A DNA stretch of 64,000 nucleotides from DASZQY01 sp963843565 (GTDB lineage Bacteria > Pseudomonadota > Alphaproteobacteria > Rhizobiales > Kaistiaceae). The stretch lies in assembly GCA_963843565.1 (NCBI GenBank), contig CAWJKY010000003.1:1922001-1986000 (forward strand), given 5' to 3'. Numbering within the stretch: position 1 is the first letter of the stretch; every line of letters begins with the position of its first letter. The notes beneath the pieces were generated by a model. That model did no database searches, had not been told where the DNA came from, and saw only the letters and a list, made by a program, of their open reading frames with translations. The position numbers and the translations under genes were made by a program. Below, in pieces: positions 25,382 to 34,493 of this stretch.

Positions 25382-26326
25382 TCAGCTGCCGGTACCGTCC
25401 GGTCCGGCGCCGCAGACCAGCGCGCAGATGTGACGCGCGCCGGCGAGCGCGGCCGGCGCCTGGCGGAGCGCGGCCAGCGAAGCGGCCCCGGAAAGATCGG
25501 CGGCGATCCCCATCTCGAACCACAGCCAATGCGCCGCCGCCGCCATTTCGTCGTCGCTGACCAGCACGAAATCGTCGACGTTGCGGCGAACCGTATCGAA
25601 AATGCGCTCGTCGGTGCGTTTGCAGGCCATCGTAGCTACGCGGGTGGTGATCTCCGGCAACGTGACGACGCGGCCGGCGTCGATGCTGGCCTTCAGGGTC
25701 GGCGAACCGGTCGGCTCGACGCCGATAATGCGCACCCCAGGACGGCGGGCGCGGATCGCCGTCGAGACCCCGGAAACGAGGCCGCCACCGCCGATGGCGA
25801 TGACAATGGCGTCGATGTCGGGCAGCTGATCCAGAATCTCCAGGCCGAGGGTGCCCTGCCCGGCAACCACCAGCGGATCGGCGAACGGGTGGAAATAGAC
25901 CGCGCTCGTTTGCGCCACCCGTTCGAGGGCGGCCTCGTTGGCCTTGTCCCAGACGTCGCCGACGATCTCCACCTTTGCCTGCCACGCCTTCATCTTGGCG
26001 ACCTTCTCGGGCGAGACGCCGGTCGGCACGAAGACGGTGGCCGGCACGCCGGCGACGAAGGCGGTGCGCGCGACAGCCAGGCCATGGTTGCCACCGGACG
26101 CGGTGACGATCTCCCGGCCCTGCTCATCGGCGGGCGCGCCAAGTAGGCGGTTCATGGCGCCGCGCGCCTTGAAGGAACCGGTGACCTGAAGGGATTCGAG
26201 CTTCAGGGTCACGCGCGCCGTGGCCGGTGGGGGCGTCTGGAGGTGGTCCAGGGGCACCGCCGGCGTGTGGCGGACCTTGTCCGCAATCCGCCCGCGCGCC
26301 GCTTCGATATCGCCGATGTCGATCAT
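25382..26326 (-). CDS. Threonine/serine dehydratase-like PLP enzyme (fold type II)
   Basis: 314 residues from the ATG at 26326. The PLP lysine is Lys53 in VTGSFKARGAMN, and IGGGGLVSGVSTAI is the phosphate-binding glycine loop. TASGGNHGLAVA and GCGAG-like VCGAGPDG near the C-terminus complete the catabolic threonine/serine ammonia-lyase pattern. No ACT regulatory domain follows, so it is the short form (TdcB or serine racemase-like). Hydroxyamino acids such as 3-hydroxyaspartate are alternative substrates. It is divergent from the nucleoside hydrolase gene and 96 bp upstream of the FucU-type gene on the same strand. Confidence 0.85.
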   Translation of the reverse strand: MIDIGDIEAARGRIADKVRHTPAVPLDHLQTPPPATARVTLKLESLQVTGSFKARGAMNRLLGAPADEQGREIVTASGGNHGLAVARTAFVAGVPATVFVPTGVSPEKVAKMKAWQAKVEIVGDVWDKANEAALERVAQTSAVYFHPFADPLVVAGQGTLGLEILDQLPDIDAIVIAIGGGGLVSGVSTAIRARRPGVRIIGVEPTGSPTLKASIDAGRVVTLPEITTRVATMACKRTDERIFDTVRRNVDDFVLVSDDEMAAAAHWLWFEMGIAADLSGAASLAALRQAPAALAGARHICALVCGAGPDGTGS

Positions 26327-26444
26327 GGGAGGTCTTTCACAGAGAAGAGGCCGGTGCGGCAAGGGGCCCATAAGTCGCATCTTGCTCCGCGCCGCGCGAC
26401 GCGCAACATAGCGGCCCCGCCCACGCTACGCCGCCGGTCCTGCC

Positions 26445-27446
26445 ATGAAATCACGCGCCGTCATCATCGACACCGACGGCGGCATCGACGATGCCGCCGC
26501 GATCTGGTGGGCGCTCACCGATCCGCGCATCGACCTCATCGCCGTCACCACCGTGCGCGGCGTCGTCACGGCGCGCGAGGCGGCCCGCAACGTGCTCCTG
26601 ATCCTTGAGGCGGCGGGCCAGCCGGACATTCCCGTCGCAGTCGGCGCCGACGACCGGGTTGGCGCCGCGCCGGACATGCGATCGGCCGCCTTCATCCACG
26701 GCGAGGATGGCCTTGGCAACACGCTGGGGGACCGGGTCGCTGTCCGGGCGCCCGCCGCCGAGACGGCCGATCAGCTCCTGAAGCGCCTGATCGGGGAACG
26801 CGACGACATCTCCATCGTCACGCTCGGTCCGCTCACCAACCTCGCGCGGCTGGTGCGCGACGTATCCGGCAGCGCGGAGCGCGTCGCGGAACTCGTGACG
26901 ATGGGCGGTTCGGCGACGCTCGGCGGCAACGCGCTGCCTGCCGGCGAGGCCAACATCGCCCATGATCCGGAAGCCGCGGCGATCGTCGTGGCGGCGAACT
27001 GGAGGAAGCCGCCTCTCATGGTCGGCCTCGACGTCACCCATCGCGGCACGTTCGACGACAGCGACTTCACCCTGCTCACGGAGCATCGCTCGCCGGCCGC
27101 CACCTTCCTCGACGTACCGCTGCATTTCTACCGGACCTTCGGTTCGGCGCTCGCCGTGGTCGGCTGCCCCTGTCACGATCTTCTCGCCACGCTCGCGCTG
27201 GTCGAGCCGGAGCTGATCACCCGGGCGCCGGTTTTGCCGCTGGCGATCTCGACGCCGCCCGGCCCGGCCTGCGGCCTGACGGTCGTCGACTTTCGCGCCC
27301 TGGTCTTCGACCGGATGAGCGGATCGGAGCAATCGCGCCCGGTTGGCTTCTATCCGTGGCGGATCGCCCTCGAGGTCGACCGCGCCCGATTCCGGGCCCT
27401 GGCCCGGTCGCTCTTCGGCGAAGGCACGAAGGCGACGGCCGGATGA
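26445..27446 (+). CDS. Inosine-uridine-preferring nucleoside hydrolase family protein
   Basis: 333 residues. The Ca2+-binding N-terminus is IIDTDGGIDDAAAI (Asp9, Asp11, Asp15, Asp16), the family's DxDxGxDD with glycine in place of the usual proline. TLGPLTNLARLV and the VTMGGSATLGGNALPAGEANI-like loop are also typical of the IunH/RihA fold. The enzyme cleaves nucleosides to base and ribose in the cytoplasm. Divergent from the ribokinase string by 118 bp, it plausibly supplies ribose to it. Sequence alone does not say which bases are preferred. Confidence 0.88.
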   Translation: MKSRAVIIDTDGGIDDAAAIWWALTDPRIDLIAVTTVRGVVTAREAARNVLLILEAAGQPDIPVAVGADDRVGAAPDMRSAAFIHGEDGLGNTLGDRVAVRAPAAETADQLLKRLIGERDDISIVTLGPLTNLARLVRDVSGSAERVAELVTMGGSATLGGNALPAGEANIAHDPEAAAIVVAANWRKPPLMVGLDVTHRGTFDDSDFTLLTEHRSPAATFLDVPLHFYRTFGSALAVVGCPCHDLLATLALVEPELITRAPVLPLAISTPPGPACGLTVVDFRALVFDRMSGSEQSRPVGFYPWRIALEVDRARFRALARSLFGEGTKATAG

Positions 27447-27483
27447 GGCGTTCGAGGCGCACTGAGGGGCGGCGGAGAACATC

Positions 27484-30468
27484 ATGGCGTTGACGGATAG
27501 TCAGAGGCTCGACCGGCTGAAAGTCCGGCTGGCGGAGCTTCAGTACTGGGCGACGCGCGAGAGCCAGCCGGTGGGCGGATGGACGCTCGATGGCACGCCG
27601 ATCGGGATTGGCGATGCGTGGCCCGATCGCACCGGTGTCCACCGGTTCGCGGCGGAAGCCCACGTGCCGGAGCATTGGCCGCTGGAGGAGGCGCGCCTCG
27701 GGCTCGATCTCGGCGGCGAGAGCCTGGTGATGCTCACCTATCCCGACGGCACAGCCGTGTCGTTCGGCGTCGATCCCAACCACCGCGCCTTTCCGGTTCG
27801 CGACCGGCGGTTTGCCATCGCCGCCGAATCCACGGCGCGCGAACCCTTCGGGGTGCCGGTGCGGGCGCCGCGGCTCAACCGGGCCGCACTCACCTGGATC
27901 GACGTGCCCGTACATCGCCTGCATCTGCTGCTGCAACAGGTCGCGGAGACCTGCGCCGTGCTTGCCGGCCACGAGGTGGTGCCGCACCTGCTGACAGCGG
28001 CGGAGGCGACCCAGCGCAATCTCGACTGGCCCTCCGATACCGCCAGCTACATCGCCCGGATGGCGCCTTCGCCCGCCCAGCAGCGCATCTGGGAGCTGCC
28101 GGAGATGGTCGATCGGCCGGCGGCCCTCAACCAGGCGCAACGGGCGAGCGTCATTGCCGCCCACGACGAACTGGTGGCGCGCCTGAAGGAACTCCAGACG
28201 CGCTATCCGCCCGAGGGCGAACTGCTGCTGACCGGCCACGCGCACATCGACCTCGCCTGGTTGTGGCCCTACGACGAGACGCGGCGGAAGATGCGGCGCA
28301 CTTTCCACACAGCGCTGCGGTTGATGGAGGCTTCGCCCGACTATCGCTTCAACCAATCGACCGCGCACTACTACGCGCAGATCGCGGAAGACGACCCGGC
28401 GCTGCTCGAGGCGATCAAGGCGCGCGTTGCCGCCGGCCAGTGGGAAACCGTCGGCGGGATGTGGGTCGAGCCCGACACCAACATGCCGACCGGCGAATCG
28501 CTGGTGCGGCAAATTCTCTACGGGCAGCGTTTCTTCGAGAAGGAATTCGGCCGCCGCCACACCGTCTGCTGGCTGCCCGACTGCTTCGGCTTCTCCGGTG
28601 CGCTGCCGCAGCTTCTCAAGCAGGGTGGCATCGACAGTTTCTTCACGATCAAGGTCAACTGGTCGGAGACCAACCGGATCCCGGCGGACCTCTTCTGGTG
28701 GGAGGGGCTCGACGGTTCGCGGGTGCTTGCCCACACGTTCGAAAATCCGGTCGGCGGCTACAACGGCGAACTGGCATCGCGGGCGCTCTACGCGACCTGG
28801 CGCAACTTCAAGGGCAAGGGCGACCATGACACCTCGCTGCTCGCCATCGGCTATGGCGACGGCGGCGGCGGGACGACCCCGGAGATGGTGGAACGCGAGG
28901 TGCAGTTGCGCGACTTTCCGGTGCTGCCGAAGGCGCGCTGGGGTCACGTCGCCGATTACTTCGCCGATGCCCACACGCGCGCCGAACAAACCGATCTGCC
29001 GGTGTGGCGCGGCGAGATCTACCTGGAACTGCACCGGGCGACGCTCACCACCCAATCCAACGTCAAGCGGCTGCACCGCCAGGCGGAGCGCGCGCTGATC
29101 ACCGCGGAGACCGTGGCCTCGCTCGCCCACATGCTGGGTGGGCCGGCGCCCGCCTCGCTGGAGCCGCAATGGCGCGTCGTCCTCAAGAACGAGTTCCACG
29201 ACATCCTGCCCGGCTCATCCATCCGCGAGGTCTATCAGGACGCGGAAGCCGAGCTTGCCACCGCGATCGCCGCGGGCAAGGCAGAGCAGGAAAAAGCGCT
29301 CGATGCGATTGCGGCACATCTCCCGAAGAGCGCAGGCGACCGCTTGCTGGCAGTCAACCCGTCGCTGTCGGTTCGCCGCATCGGCGCCGGCGGCGAGACG
29401 GTGCCGCCGCTCGGCATCGCGGTGGTGGCGCGCGACAGCGCCCCCCTCCCCGGCCTTTCGGCAAGCGCGACCCATCTGGAAAACGCAATCCTCAAGGCGA
29501 CGCTCGCCGCGGACGGCACGATCGCCTCGCTGGTCCACAAGCCGACGGGGCGCGAGGCGCTGGCCGGTGCCGGCAACCAGCTCTGGGCCTATCCGGTCGA
29601 CAAGCCGCGCAACTGGGACGCCTGGGACCTCGAAGAAGATTACGCGCTGCGCGGCGAGCAGCTCACCGAGGTGGAGAGCATCGAACTCATCGACAACAGT
29701 CCGGCCCGCGCAGCCGTGCGGGTGGTGCGGCGGTTCCGCGATTCGACGATCACGCAGACCTACGCGCTCGCCGCCAACTCCCCCCGCCTCGACATCGAGA
29801 CGACACTCGACTGGCACGACCGGCGCGTGCTGCTGCGCACGCTGACGCCGGTGGCGGTGCGCGCCGAACGGGCCACCTTCGAGTGCGCCAACGGCGTGGT
29901 CACCCGGCCGACCCATCGCAACACAAGCTGGGACCAGGCGATGTACGAGGCCGCCGCCCATCGCTTCATCGACATGAGCGAACCGGGATTCGGCGTGGCG
30001 CTGCTCAACACCGCCAAATACGGACACAGCGCGCGCGACAACATCCTCGGCATGTCCCTTGTGCGCGCGCCGATCTATCCGGACCCGCTCGCCGATGAAG
30101 GAACGCAGAGCTTCACCTACGCGCTTCATCCGCACGCCGGCGGCTGGCACGAAGGCGGCGTGCGCGAGGAGGCCGAGGACCTCAACCAGGCGCTCCTCAC
30201 CCGCGAGGTCTCGGGCGTTGCCACCGGCACGTTCACGCCCATCGCCGTGTCGGGCATTGCGGCGGCGATGTCGGCGCTCAAGGCTGCCGAAGACGGCACG
30301 GGTCTGGTGTTCCGCATCTACGAGCCGGCGGGCGGGCGCGGCGACTTCAGCGTCGAGGTGCCGGGATGGGCGGCAAGCGCCGTGACCATCCTCGAAGAAG
30401 CGCAGACGCGCGATGCGCCGGCGGACCTGATGCCGTTCGAAGTGCGAAGCTGGAAGCTGACGCGGTAG
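27484..30468 (+). CDS. GH38 alpha-mannosidase
   Basis: 994 residues, the usual length for bacterial GH38. The zinc-binding and catalytic motifs are GHAHIDLAWLWPYDETRRK (His and Asp ligands) and WLPDCFGFSGALPQ, whose aspartate is the nucleophile; GGMWVEPDTNMPTGESL is another conserved block. The C-terminal half is the beta-sandwich region of the family. No signal peptide is present, so it acts on imported oligosaccharides in the cytoplasm. It lies 37 bp after the nucleoside hydrolase and 9 bp before a dehydrogenase gene, implying one transcript. No mannoside importer is immediately adjacent. Confidence 0.93.
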   Translation: MALTDSQRLDRLKVRLAELQYWATRESQPVGGWTLDGTPIGIGDAWPDRTGVHRFAAEAHVPEHWPLEEARLGLDLGGESLVMLTYPDGTAVSFGVDPNHRAFPVRDRRFAIAAESTAREPFGVPVRAPRLNRAALTWIDVPVHRLHLLLQQVAETCAVLAGHEVVPHLLTAAEATQRNLDWPSDTASYIARMAPSPAQQRIWELPEMVDRPAALNQAQRASVIAAHDELVARLKELQTRYPPEGELLLTGHAHIDLAWLWPYDETRRKMRRTFHTALRLMEASPDYRFNQSTAHYYAQIAEDDPALLEAIKARVAAGQWETVGGMWVEPDTNMPTGESLVRQILYGQRFFEKEFGRRHTVCWLPDCFGFSGALPQLLKQGGIDSFFTIKVNWSETNRIPADLFWWEGLDGSRVLAHTFENPVGGYNGELASRALYATWRNFKGKGDHDTSLLAIGYGDGGGGTTPEMVEREVQLRDFPVLPKARWGHVADYFADAHTRAEQTDLPVWRGEIYLELHRATLTTQSNVKRLHRQAERALITAETVASLAHMLGGPAPASLEPQWRVVLKNEFHDILPGSSIREVYQDAEAELATAIAAGKAEQEKALDAIAAHLPKSAGDRLLAVNPSLSVRRIGAGGETVPPLGIAVVARDSAPLPGLSASATHLENAILKATLAADGTIASLVHKPTGREALAGAGNQLWAYPVDKPRNWDAWDLEEDYALRGEQLTEVESIELIDNSPARAAVRVVRRFRDSTITQTYALAANSPRLDIETTLDWHDRRVLLRTLTPVAVRAERATFECANGVVTRPTHRNTSWDQAMYEAAAHRFIDMSEPGFGVALLNTAKYGHSARDNILGMSLVRAPIYPDPLADEGTQSFTYALHPHAGGWHEGGVREEAEDLNQALLTREVSGVATGTFTPIAVSGIAAAMSALKAAEDGTGLVFRIYEPAGGRGDFSVEVPGWAASAVTILEEAQTRDAPADLMPFEVRSWKLTR

Positions 30469-30477
30469 GGCAGGCAA

Positions 30478-31425
30478 ATGGCACGGGTCGCGATCATCGG
30501 AACAGGATTCATCGGGCGCGCCTGGGCGATCTCGTTCGCCCGCGCAGGCAACGACGTGGCGCTGTGGGACAGCGACCCGGCGGTCGCCGGTGCGGCCCTC
30601 GCCATGATCGCGGAAGTCTTGCCCGAGCTTGCCGCCAACGACCTGCTCGGCGGACTGACGCCAGATGAAACGCGCGCCAGGCTGCGTGTCGCGGAGCGGA
30701 TCGAGGACGCTCTTGGCGACGCAGACTATGTCCAGGAGAACACGCCGGAAGACGTCGCGGTCAAACGGGAGGTCTTCGCGCGTCTCGATCGCGCCACGCC
30801 GGGCGCCGCGATCCTGGCGTCGTCGACCTCGGCGATCCTGCCGTCGGCGTTCACCGGCGACCTCACCGGCCGCGCCCGCGCGCTCGTCGTCCATCCGCTT
30901 AATCCGCCCTATCTCGTGCCGGCCGTCGAAGTCGTGCCGGGCCCGTGGACCAGCACCGAGACCGTCGAGCGGACCCGCGCGTTTCTGGTCGCGGCCGGCC
31001 ACACGCCAATCGTCATGCAGCGCGAACTCGAGGGTTTCGTGATGAACCGGCTGCAGGGCGCGCTGCTGGAAGAAGCGTTCCGGCTGGTCGCCGACGGCTA
31101 CGCGTCGATCGAGGATGTCGACGTGGGTTTGCGCGAGGGGCTGGCGCTGCGCTGGTCGTTCATGGGGCCGTTCGAGACCATCGACCTGAATGCACCAGGT
31201 GGCGTACGCGACTACGTCGCCCGCTACCAGGGCATCTACGAACGCCTGCACCCCAGCCAGCAGCGGCGCGTCGACTGGAGCGGGCCGGTGCTCGACGCGA
31301 TCGAGCAGCAGCGACGCCTGCGCCTGCCCGCCGATCAGCTCGCCGGCCGGCAGCGCTGGCGCGACCGCCACCTAATGGCGCTCGCCGCCCACAAGAAGAA
31401 AGCCGCTCGCGAATTCGATTCGTGA
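30478..31425 (+). CDS. 3-hydroxyacyl-CoA dehydrogenase-like / L-gulonate 3-dehydrogenase-like oxidoreductase
   Basis: 315 residues. The NAD-binding Rossmann start is VAIIGTGFIGRAWAISFARAG, and the catalytic region includes VHPLNPPYLVPAVEVV with its histidine and MNRLQGALLEEAFRLV. At about 315 residues with a short C-terminal domain it fits the lambda-crystallin/L-gulonate dehydrogenase and carnitine 3-dehydrogenase subgroup better than the beta-oxidation enzymes. It probably oxidises a 3-hydroxy acid (for example a sugar acid) with NAD. Its place after an alpha-mannosidase suggests a role in sugar-acid metabolism. It converges with the dehydratase gene to its right with a 7-bp gap. Confidence 0.82.
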   Translation: MARVAIIGTGFIGRAWAISFARAGNDVALWDSDPAVAGAALAMIAEVLPELAANDLLGGLTPDETRARLRVAERIEDALGDADYVQENTPEDVAVKREVFARLDRATPGAAILASSTSAILPSAFTGDLTGRARALVVHPLNPPYLVPAVEVVPGPWTSTETVERTRAFLVAAGHTPIVMQRELEGFVMNRLQGALLEEAFRLVADGYASIEDVDVGLREGLALRWSFMGPFETIDLNAPGGVRDYVARYQGIYERLHPSQQRRVDWSGPVLDAIEQQRRLRLPADQLAGRQRWRDRHLMALAAHKKKAAREFDS

Positions 31426-31432
31426 CGCCGGG

Positions 31433-32632
31433 TCAGGCCTCCGCCGCCGAGCTGCGGGTGGCGGTCGTGAACCGCTTCGCCAGGTCGGGGGATAGCTCGA
31501 GACCATGGCCCGGCCCGGGCGGAACGGTGATCATGCCGTTTTCGATCTCGGGCAGGACGGTGACCAGGTCGCGGTACCAGGTGCGGTGATAGGCACGCAC
31601 GCTTTCCTGGAAGATGGCGTTGGGCGCGTTCAGCGCGAGGTGGGTCGAGGCGGCAAGCACGACCGGCCCGGTGCAGTCGTGCGGCGCCACCGGCAGGTGC
31701 CAGGTCTCCGCCATCGACGCGATCTTGCGCGCCTCGGACAGGCCGCCGCACCACGAGATATCGAGCATGACGACGCCGGCGACGCCGGTTTCGATGAAGT
31801 CACGGAAAGCGAACCGCGAAGAGAGCGTCTCGGAGGCGCAGATCGGCGCGAGGCTCGCCTCGGCATAGCGCTTGAGGCTGCCGAGGCTGTCCATCTTGAT
31901 CGGATCCTCGTGCCAGTAGGTCTTGTACGGCGCCAGCGCGCGGGCGATCTCCATCGCCGGGAGAAGCTGCCAGAGCGAATGGAACTCGACCATGACGTCC
32001 ATGCGGTCGCCGACGCGCTTGCGGATCTTCTCGAACGGCTGGAGGGCCGCCTTGAGCTCGGCGGCGGAAATCCAATTGCCCCGGGAGGCCTCCGCGGCGC
32101 GGTCGAACGGCCAGATCTTCATGGCGGTGATGCCTTCGCCAAGCAGTTCCTCGGCGAGGTCGTCGGCGCGGGTCAAGAACGCATCGAGGTCGTCGTAGTC
32201 GCGGCGCTCGCCCAGCCCCCAGTTGGCGCTGCTCTGACCCGTCGCCTTGCGCATGTACTGGGAGCCGGCGCAGGTGTTGTAGGTGCGGACGCGGTCGCGC
32301 GTGAAGCCGCCGAGGAGCTGGGCAATCGGCTGGCCAGTGGCCTTGCCGAAGAGATCCCAGAGCGCGATGTCGATGGCCGAGTTACCACGGGTTTCGGCAC
32401 CGGCGGAGCGGAAGCCGACGTAGCCGACAAGGCCGCGGGAAATCAGGTCGATGGCCAGCGGATCGCGGCCGAGGAGCAGCGGCGCGGCGGTCTCGTGGAT
32501 GTACGCCTCCACCGCGCGCGGCCCGAAGAACGTCTCGCCAAGGCCGGTGATCCCGGCGTCAGTGTGGACCCGAACCCACAACAGATTGGGATGTTCCGCG
32601 ACGCGGATTGTCTCGATTTCGGTGATCTTCAT
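31433..32632 (-). CDS. Enolase-superfamily sugar-acid dehydratase (mandelate racemase/muconate lactonizing type)
   Basis: 399 residues from the ATG at 32632. The capping domain starts ITEIETIRVAEHPNLLWVRVHTD; metal ligands are in VMVEFHSL, YWHEDPI and CASETLSS, and the catalytic histidine is in PVAPHDCTGP. MKIWPFD supplies the second-strand lysine region. These enzymes remove water from aldonic acids to give 2-keto-3-deoxy acids. It is the last of three leftward genes (SDR, SMP-30 lactonase, this dehydratase), which together read as aldose to lactone to aldonate to keto-deoxy acid. The specific sugar is not determined; D-galactonate, gluconate or arabinonate-type acids are all possible. Confidence 0.88.
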   Translation of the reverse strand: MKITEIETIRVAEHPNLLWVRVHTDAGITGLGETFFGPRAVEAYIHETAAPLLLGRDPLAIDLISRGLVGYVGFRSAGAETRGNSAIDIALWDLFGKATGQPIAQLLGGFTRDRVRTYNTCAGSQYMRKATGQSSANWGLGERRDYDDLDAFLTRADDLAEELLGEGITAMKIWPFDRAAEASRGNWISAAELKAALQPFEKIRKRVGDRMDVMVEFHSLWQLLPAMEIARALAPYKTYWHEDPIKMDSLGSLKRYAEASLAPICASETLSSRFAFRDFIETGVAGVVMLDISWCGGLSEARKIASMAETWHLPVAPHDCTGPVVLAASTHLALNAPNAIFQESVRAYHRTWYRDLVTVLPEIENGMITVPPGPGHGLELSPDLAKRFTTATRSSAAEA

Positions 32633-32646
32633 GTGGGCCTTGTCTC

Positions 32647-33543
32647 TCAGCCGGCGAAGCGATTGCCCGGCTGGCCGCGAACCCCCGGCTTGAGGGCGAA
32701 GAGGCTGCCGGCCTGGGGCGCCTTGGCGAGAGCCGCGTCGTCCTGAAGGTAGCGCGCCGTGGTGATGTAAAGCGTGTCGAGGTCGGCGCCGCCGAAGACG
32801 CAACTGGTGACCAGCGGCGAAGGAACCTCGACGACCCGGTCGACCGCGCCGTCCGGGGCGAAGCGCACGATGCAGCCGCCGTCCCAGCGCGCGTTCCACA
32901 GGTAGCCTTCCGCGTCGACGGTCGAGCCGTCGGGAACGCCGCGATCGAAACGGGCAAAGTTGCGCTTGTTGGAAACGGTACCCGCCGCCGGGTCGAAATC
33001 GTAAGCCGACATCCAGCCGGACAGCGTGTCGCAGAAGTAGAGGGTGCGGCCGTCCGGGCTCCAGCTCATGGTGTTGGAGACGCCGATCCCGGTTTCCATT
33101 TCGTGGAGGGTCAGGTCCGGATCGAGCCGGAAGAGCGAGCCGGTGTTGGCGACGAGATCGATGGGGCTGGCGTCGGGTGCGACGTTGTTCTGCATGGTGC
33201 CGAACCAGAAGCGACCGGCGGCATCGCTGGCGCCGTCGTTGCACCGGTTGAACGGCTTCTGTGGTTCGGGCCGCAGCACGTGGCTAAGGCCGGTGGTGCG
33301 ATCCCAGAAGTTGATGCCGCCGTGCGAGGCGACGAGCAGACCCTTGCCGTTGCGTCGCGGACTGATGCTCGTGATCATCTCGGGCATGTCGAAATGCTCG
33401 ACCGTGCCGGTGGCCGGGTCGAGCGCCCACAGGCTCGACGGCATGGGCACGTCAAGCCAATAGAGAATTCCGGCAGCGGCGTCCCAGCAGGCCCCCTCGC
33501 CGAGCTGGTTGCGGCAGTCCACCACGCATTCGACCGTGTCCAT
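32647..33543 (-). CDS. SMP-30/gluconolactonase-family sugar lactonase
   Basis: 298 residues, starting at ATG 33543 after AGGAGGAGGGG. The six-bladed propeller pattern is clear: QLGEGACWDAAAGILYWLD with the metal-binding glutamate, NRCNDGASDAAGRFWFGTM with the conserved Asn and Asp, and SNTMSWSPDGRTLYFCDT with the catalytic Asn/Asp region. The protein hydrolyses sugar lactones with a divalent metal in the cytoplasm. Its place between an SDR and an enolase-family dehydratase fits the second step of a non-phosphorylative aldose pathway. Confidence 0.9.
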   Translation of the reverse strand: MDTVECVVDCRNQLGEGACWDAAAGILYWLDVPMPSSLWALDPATGTVEHFDMPEMITSISPRRNGKGLLVASHGGINFWDRTTGLSHVLRPEPQKPFNRCNDGASDAAGRFWFGTMQNNVAPDASPIDLVANTGSLFRLDPDLTLHEMETGIGVSNTMSWSPDGRTLYFCDTLSGWMSAYDFDPAAGTVSNKRNFARFDRGVPDGSTVDAEGYLWNARWDGGCIVRFAPDGAVDRVVEVPSPLVTSCVFGGADLDTLYITTARYLQDDAALAKAPQAGSLFALKPGVRGQPGNRFAG

Positions 33544-33563
33544 GATCGCTCCCCTCCTCCTGA

Positions 33564-34328
33564 TCAAGCGTCGTGCAGGCGGACCGACAAGCCGCCGTCG
33601 ATGACGACGTTGGCGCCGATCATGAACGCGGCCTCGTCGGAGGCAAGCAGTGCCGCGACCGCCGCGACCTCCTCGGGCTGCCCGAGCCGCTTGACCGGCT
33701 GCATGGCCACGGTGTCGCGCCGCGCCGCGGCCGGGTCAGGCAGCGTGTTGAAGTACCAGTCGGCGACCGGTGTCTCGATGTAGCCCGGCGAGATCGCGTT
33801 GATGCGAACGCCGCGGGCAGCGTACTCGATGGCGAGCGAGCGCGTGAGGCCCAGCACGCCGTGCTTGGCGATCGGATAGGGGAAGGTGTGGGGAATGATC
33901 TGAAAGGCGTGGTTGGACGCAATGTTGACGATGGCGCCGGCACCCTTTTCGAGAAGATGCGGCAGGACGTGCTTGCAGCAATACCAGACGCCGTCGAGAT
34001 CGACGGAGAAGCAGCGCTGCCACTCCGCTTCGGTGAGCGCCAGCGGTTCGCCGAAGACGGCGATTCCAGCGTTGTTGACGAGGACGTCTGGGGCACCAAG
34101 CGTCGCAACAGTCTCGGCGACCATGGCGGCGACCGAACTTTCATCGGCAACGTCGGTGCGGATGAATTTCGCGCCGGGCAATGACGCGGCCACCACCGCG
34201 CCGCGCTCCGGTTCGAGCTCGGCGATGACGACGCGGGCGCCCTCGTCGGCGTAGCGGCGGGCGATGGCTTCGCCGATCCCCTGCCCGGCGCCGGTGACGA
34301 TGGCGATCTTTCCTGTGAGCCTGGCCAC
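33564..34328 (-). CDS. Short-chain dehydrogenase/reductase (probable aldose 1-dehydrogenase)
   Basis: 254 residues. The cofactor motif is TGAGQGIGEAIA and the catalytic tetrad is visible as NNAGIAVFG (Asn), NIASNHAFQ (Ser) and PYPIAKHGV (Tyr-x3-Lys). AELEPER after the second strand suggests NAD preference by its acidic residue. I start it at the GTG at 34328, which has GGGAGGAAGC directly upstream; an in-frame ATG at 34355 has none. As first gene of a leftward operon ending in a lactonase and a dehydratase, oxidation of an aldose to its lactone is the natural proposal. Confidence 0.88.
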   Translation of the reverse strand: MARLTGKIAIVTGAGQGIGEAIARRYADEGARVVIAELEPERGAVVAASLPGAKFIRTDVADESSVAAMVAETVATLGAPDVLVNNAGIAVFGEPLALTEAEWQRCFSVDLDGVWYCCKHVLPHLLEKGAGAIVNIASNHAFQIIPHTFPYPIAKHGVLGLTRSLAIEYAARGVRINAISPGYIETPVADWYFNTLPDPAAARRDTVAMQPVKRLGQPEEVAAVAALLASDEAAFMIGANVVIDGGLSVRLHDA

Positions 34329-34371
34329 GCTTCCTCCCGATCTCCCGATTGTCACGTTTCGGGAATTGACA

Positions 34372-34404
34372 TTGTACGATAAACCGGCAATGTTTGTACG
34401 ATAA
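34372..34404. promoter_or_regulatory. Paired operator: two direct copies of TTGTACGATAA in a divergent promoter region
   Basis: The 165-bp gap between the SDR and the sugar-binding protein contains TTGTACGATAA at 34372-34382 and again, identical, at 34394-34404. The 22-bp spacing is two helical turns, so two dimers could bind the same face. Each copy approximates the dyad TTGT-N3-ACAA used by GntR/FCD regulators. A TTGACA (34366-34371) touches the first copy and may be a rightward -35, with repression by occlusion. The GntR regulator at 41165, in the rightward operon, is the obvious candidate binder. Confidence 0.6.
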
Positions 34405-34493
34405 TCTGATAAAGTCGCGAATTAGGCAACACCCCGTGTGCCGGCGCGACCGCCAAAAAGACACGCGGGGGAACACCAGGGAGGAAGTCGAAC

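Noticed and set aside
31433..33244. Apparent 603-residue protein joining SMP-30-region sequence to the dehydratase
   Set aside because: The extra N-terminal part is an out-of-frame reading of the lactonase gene; the dehydratase has its own ATG at 32632.
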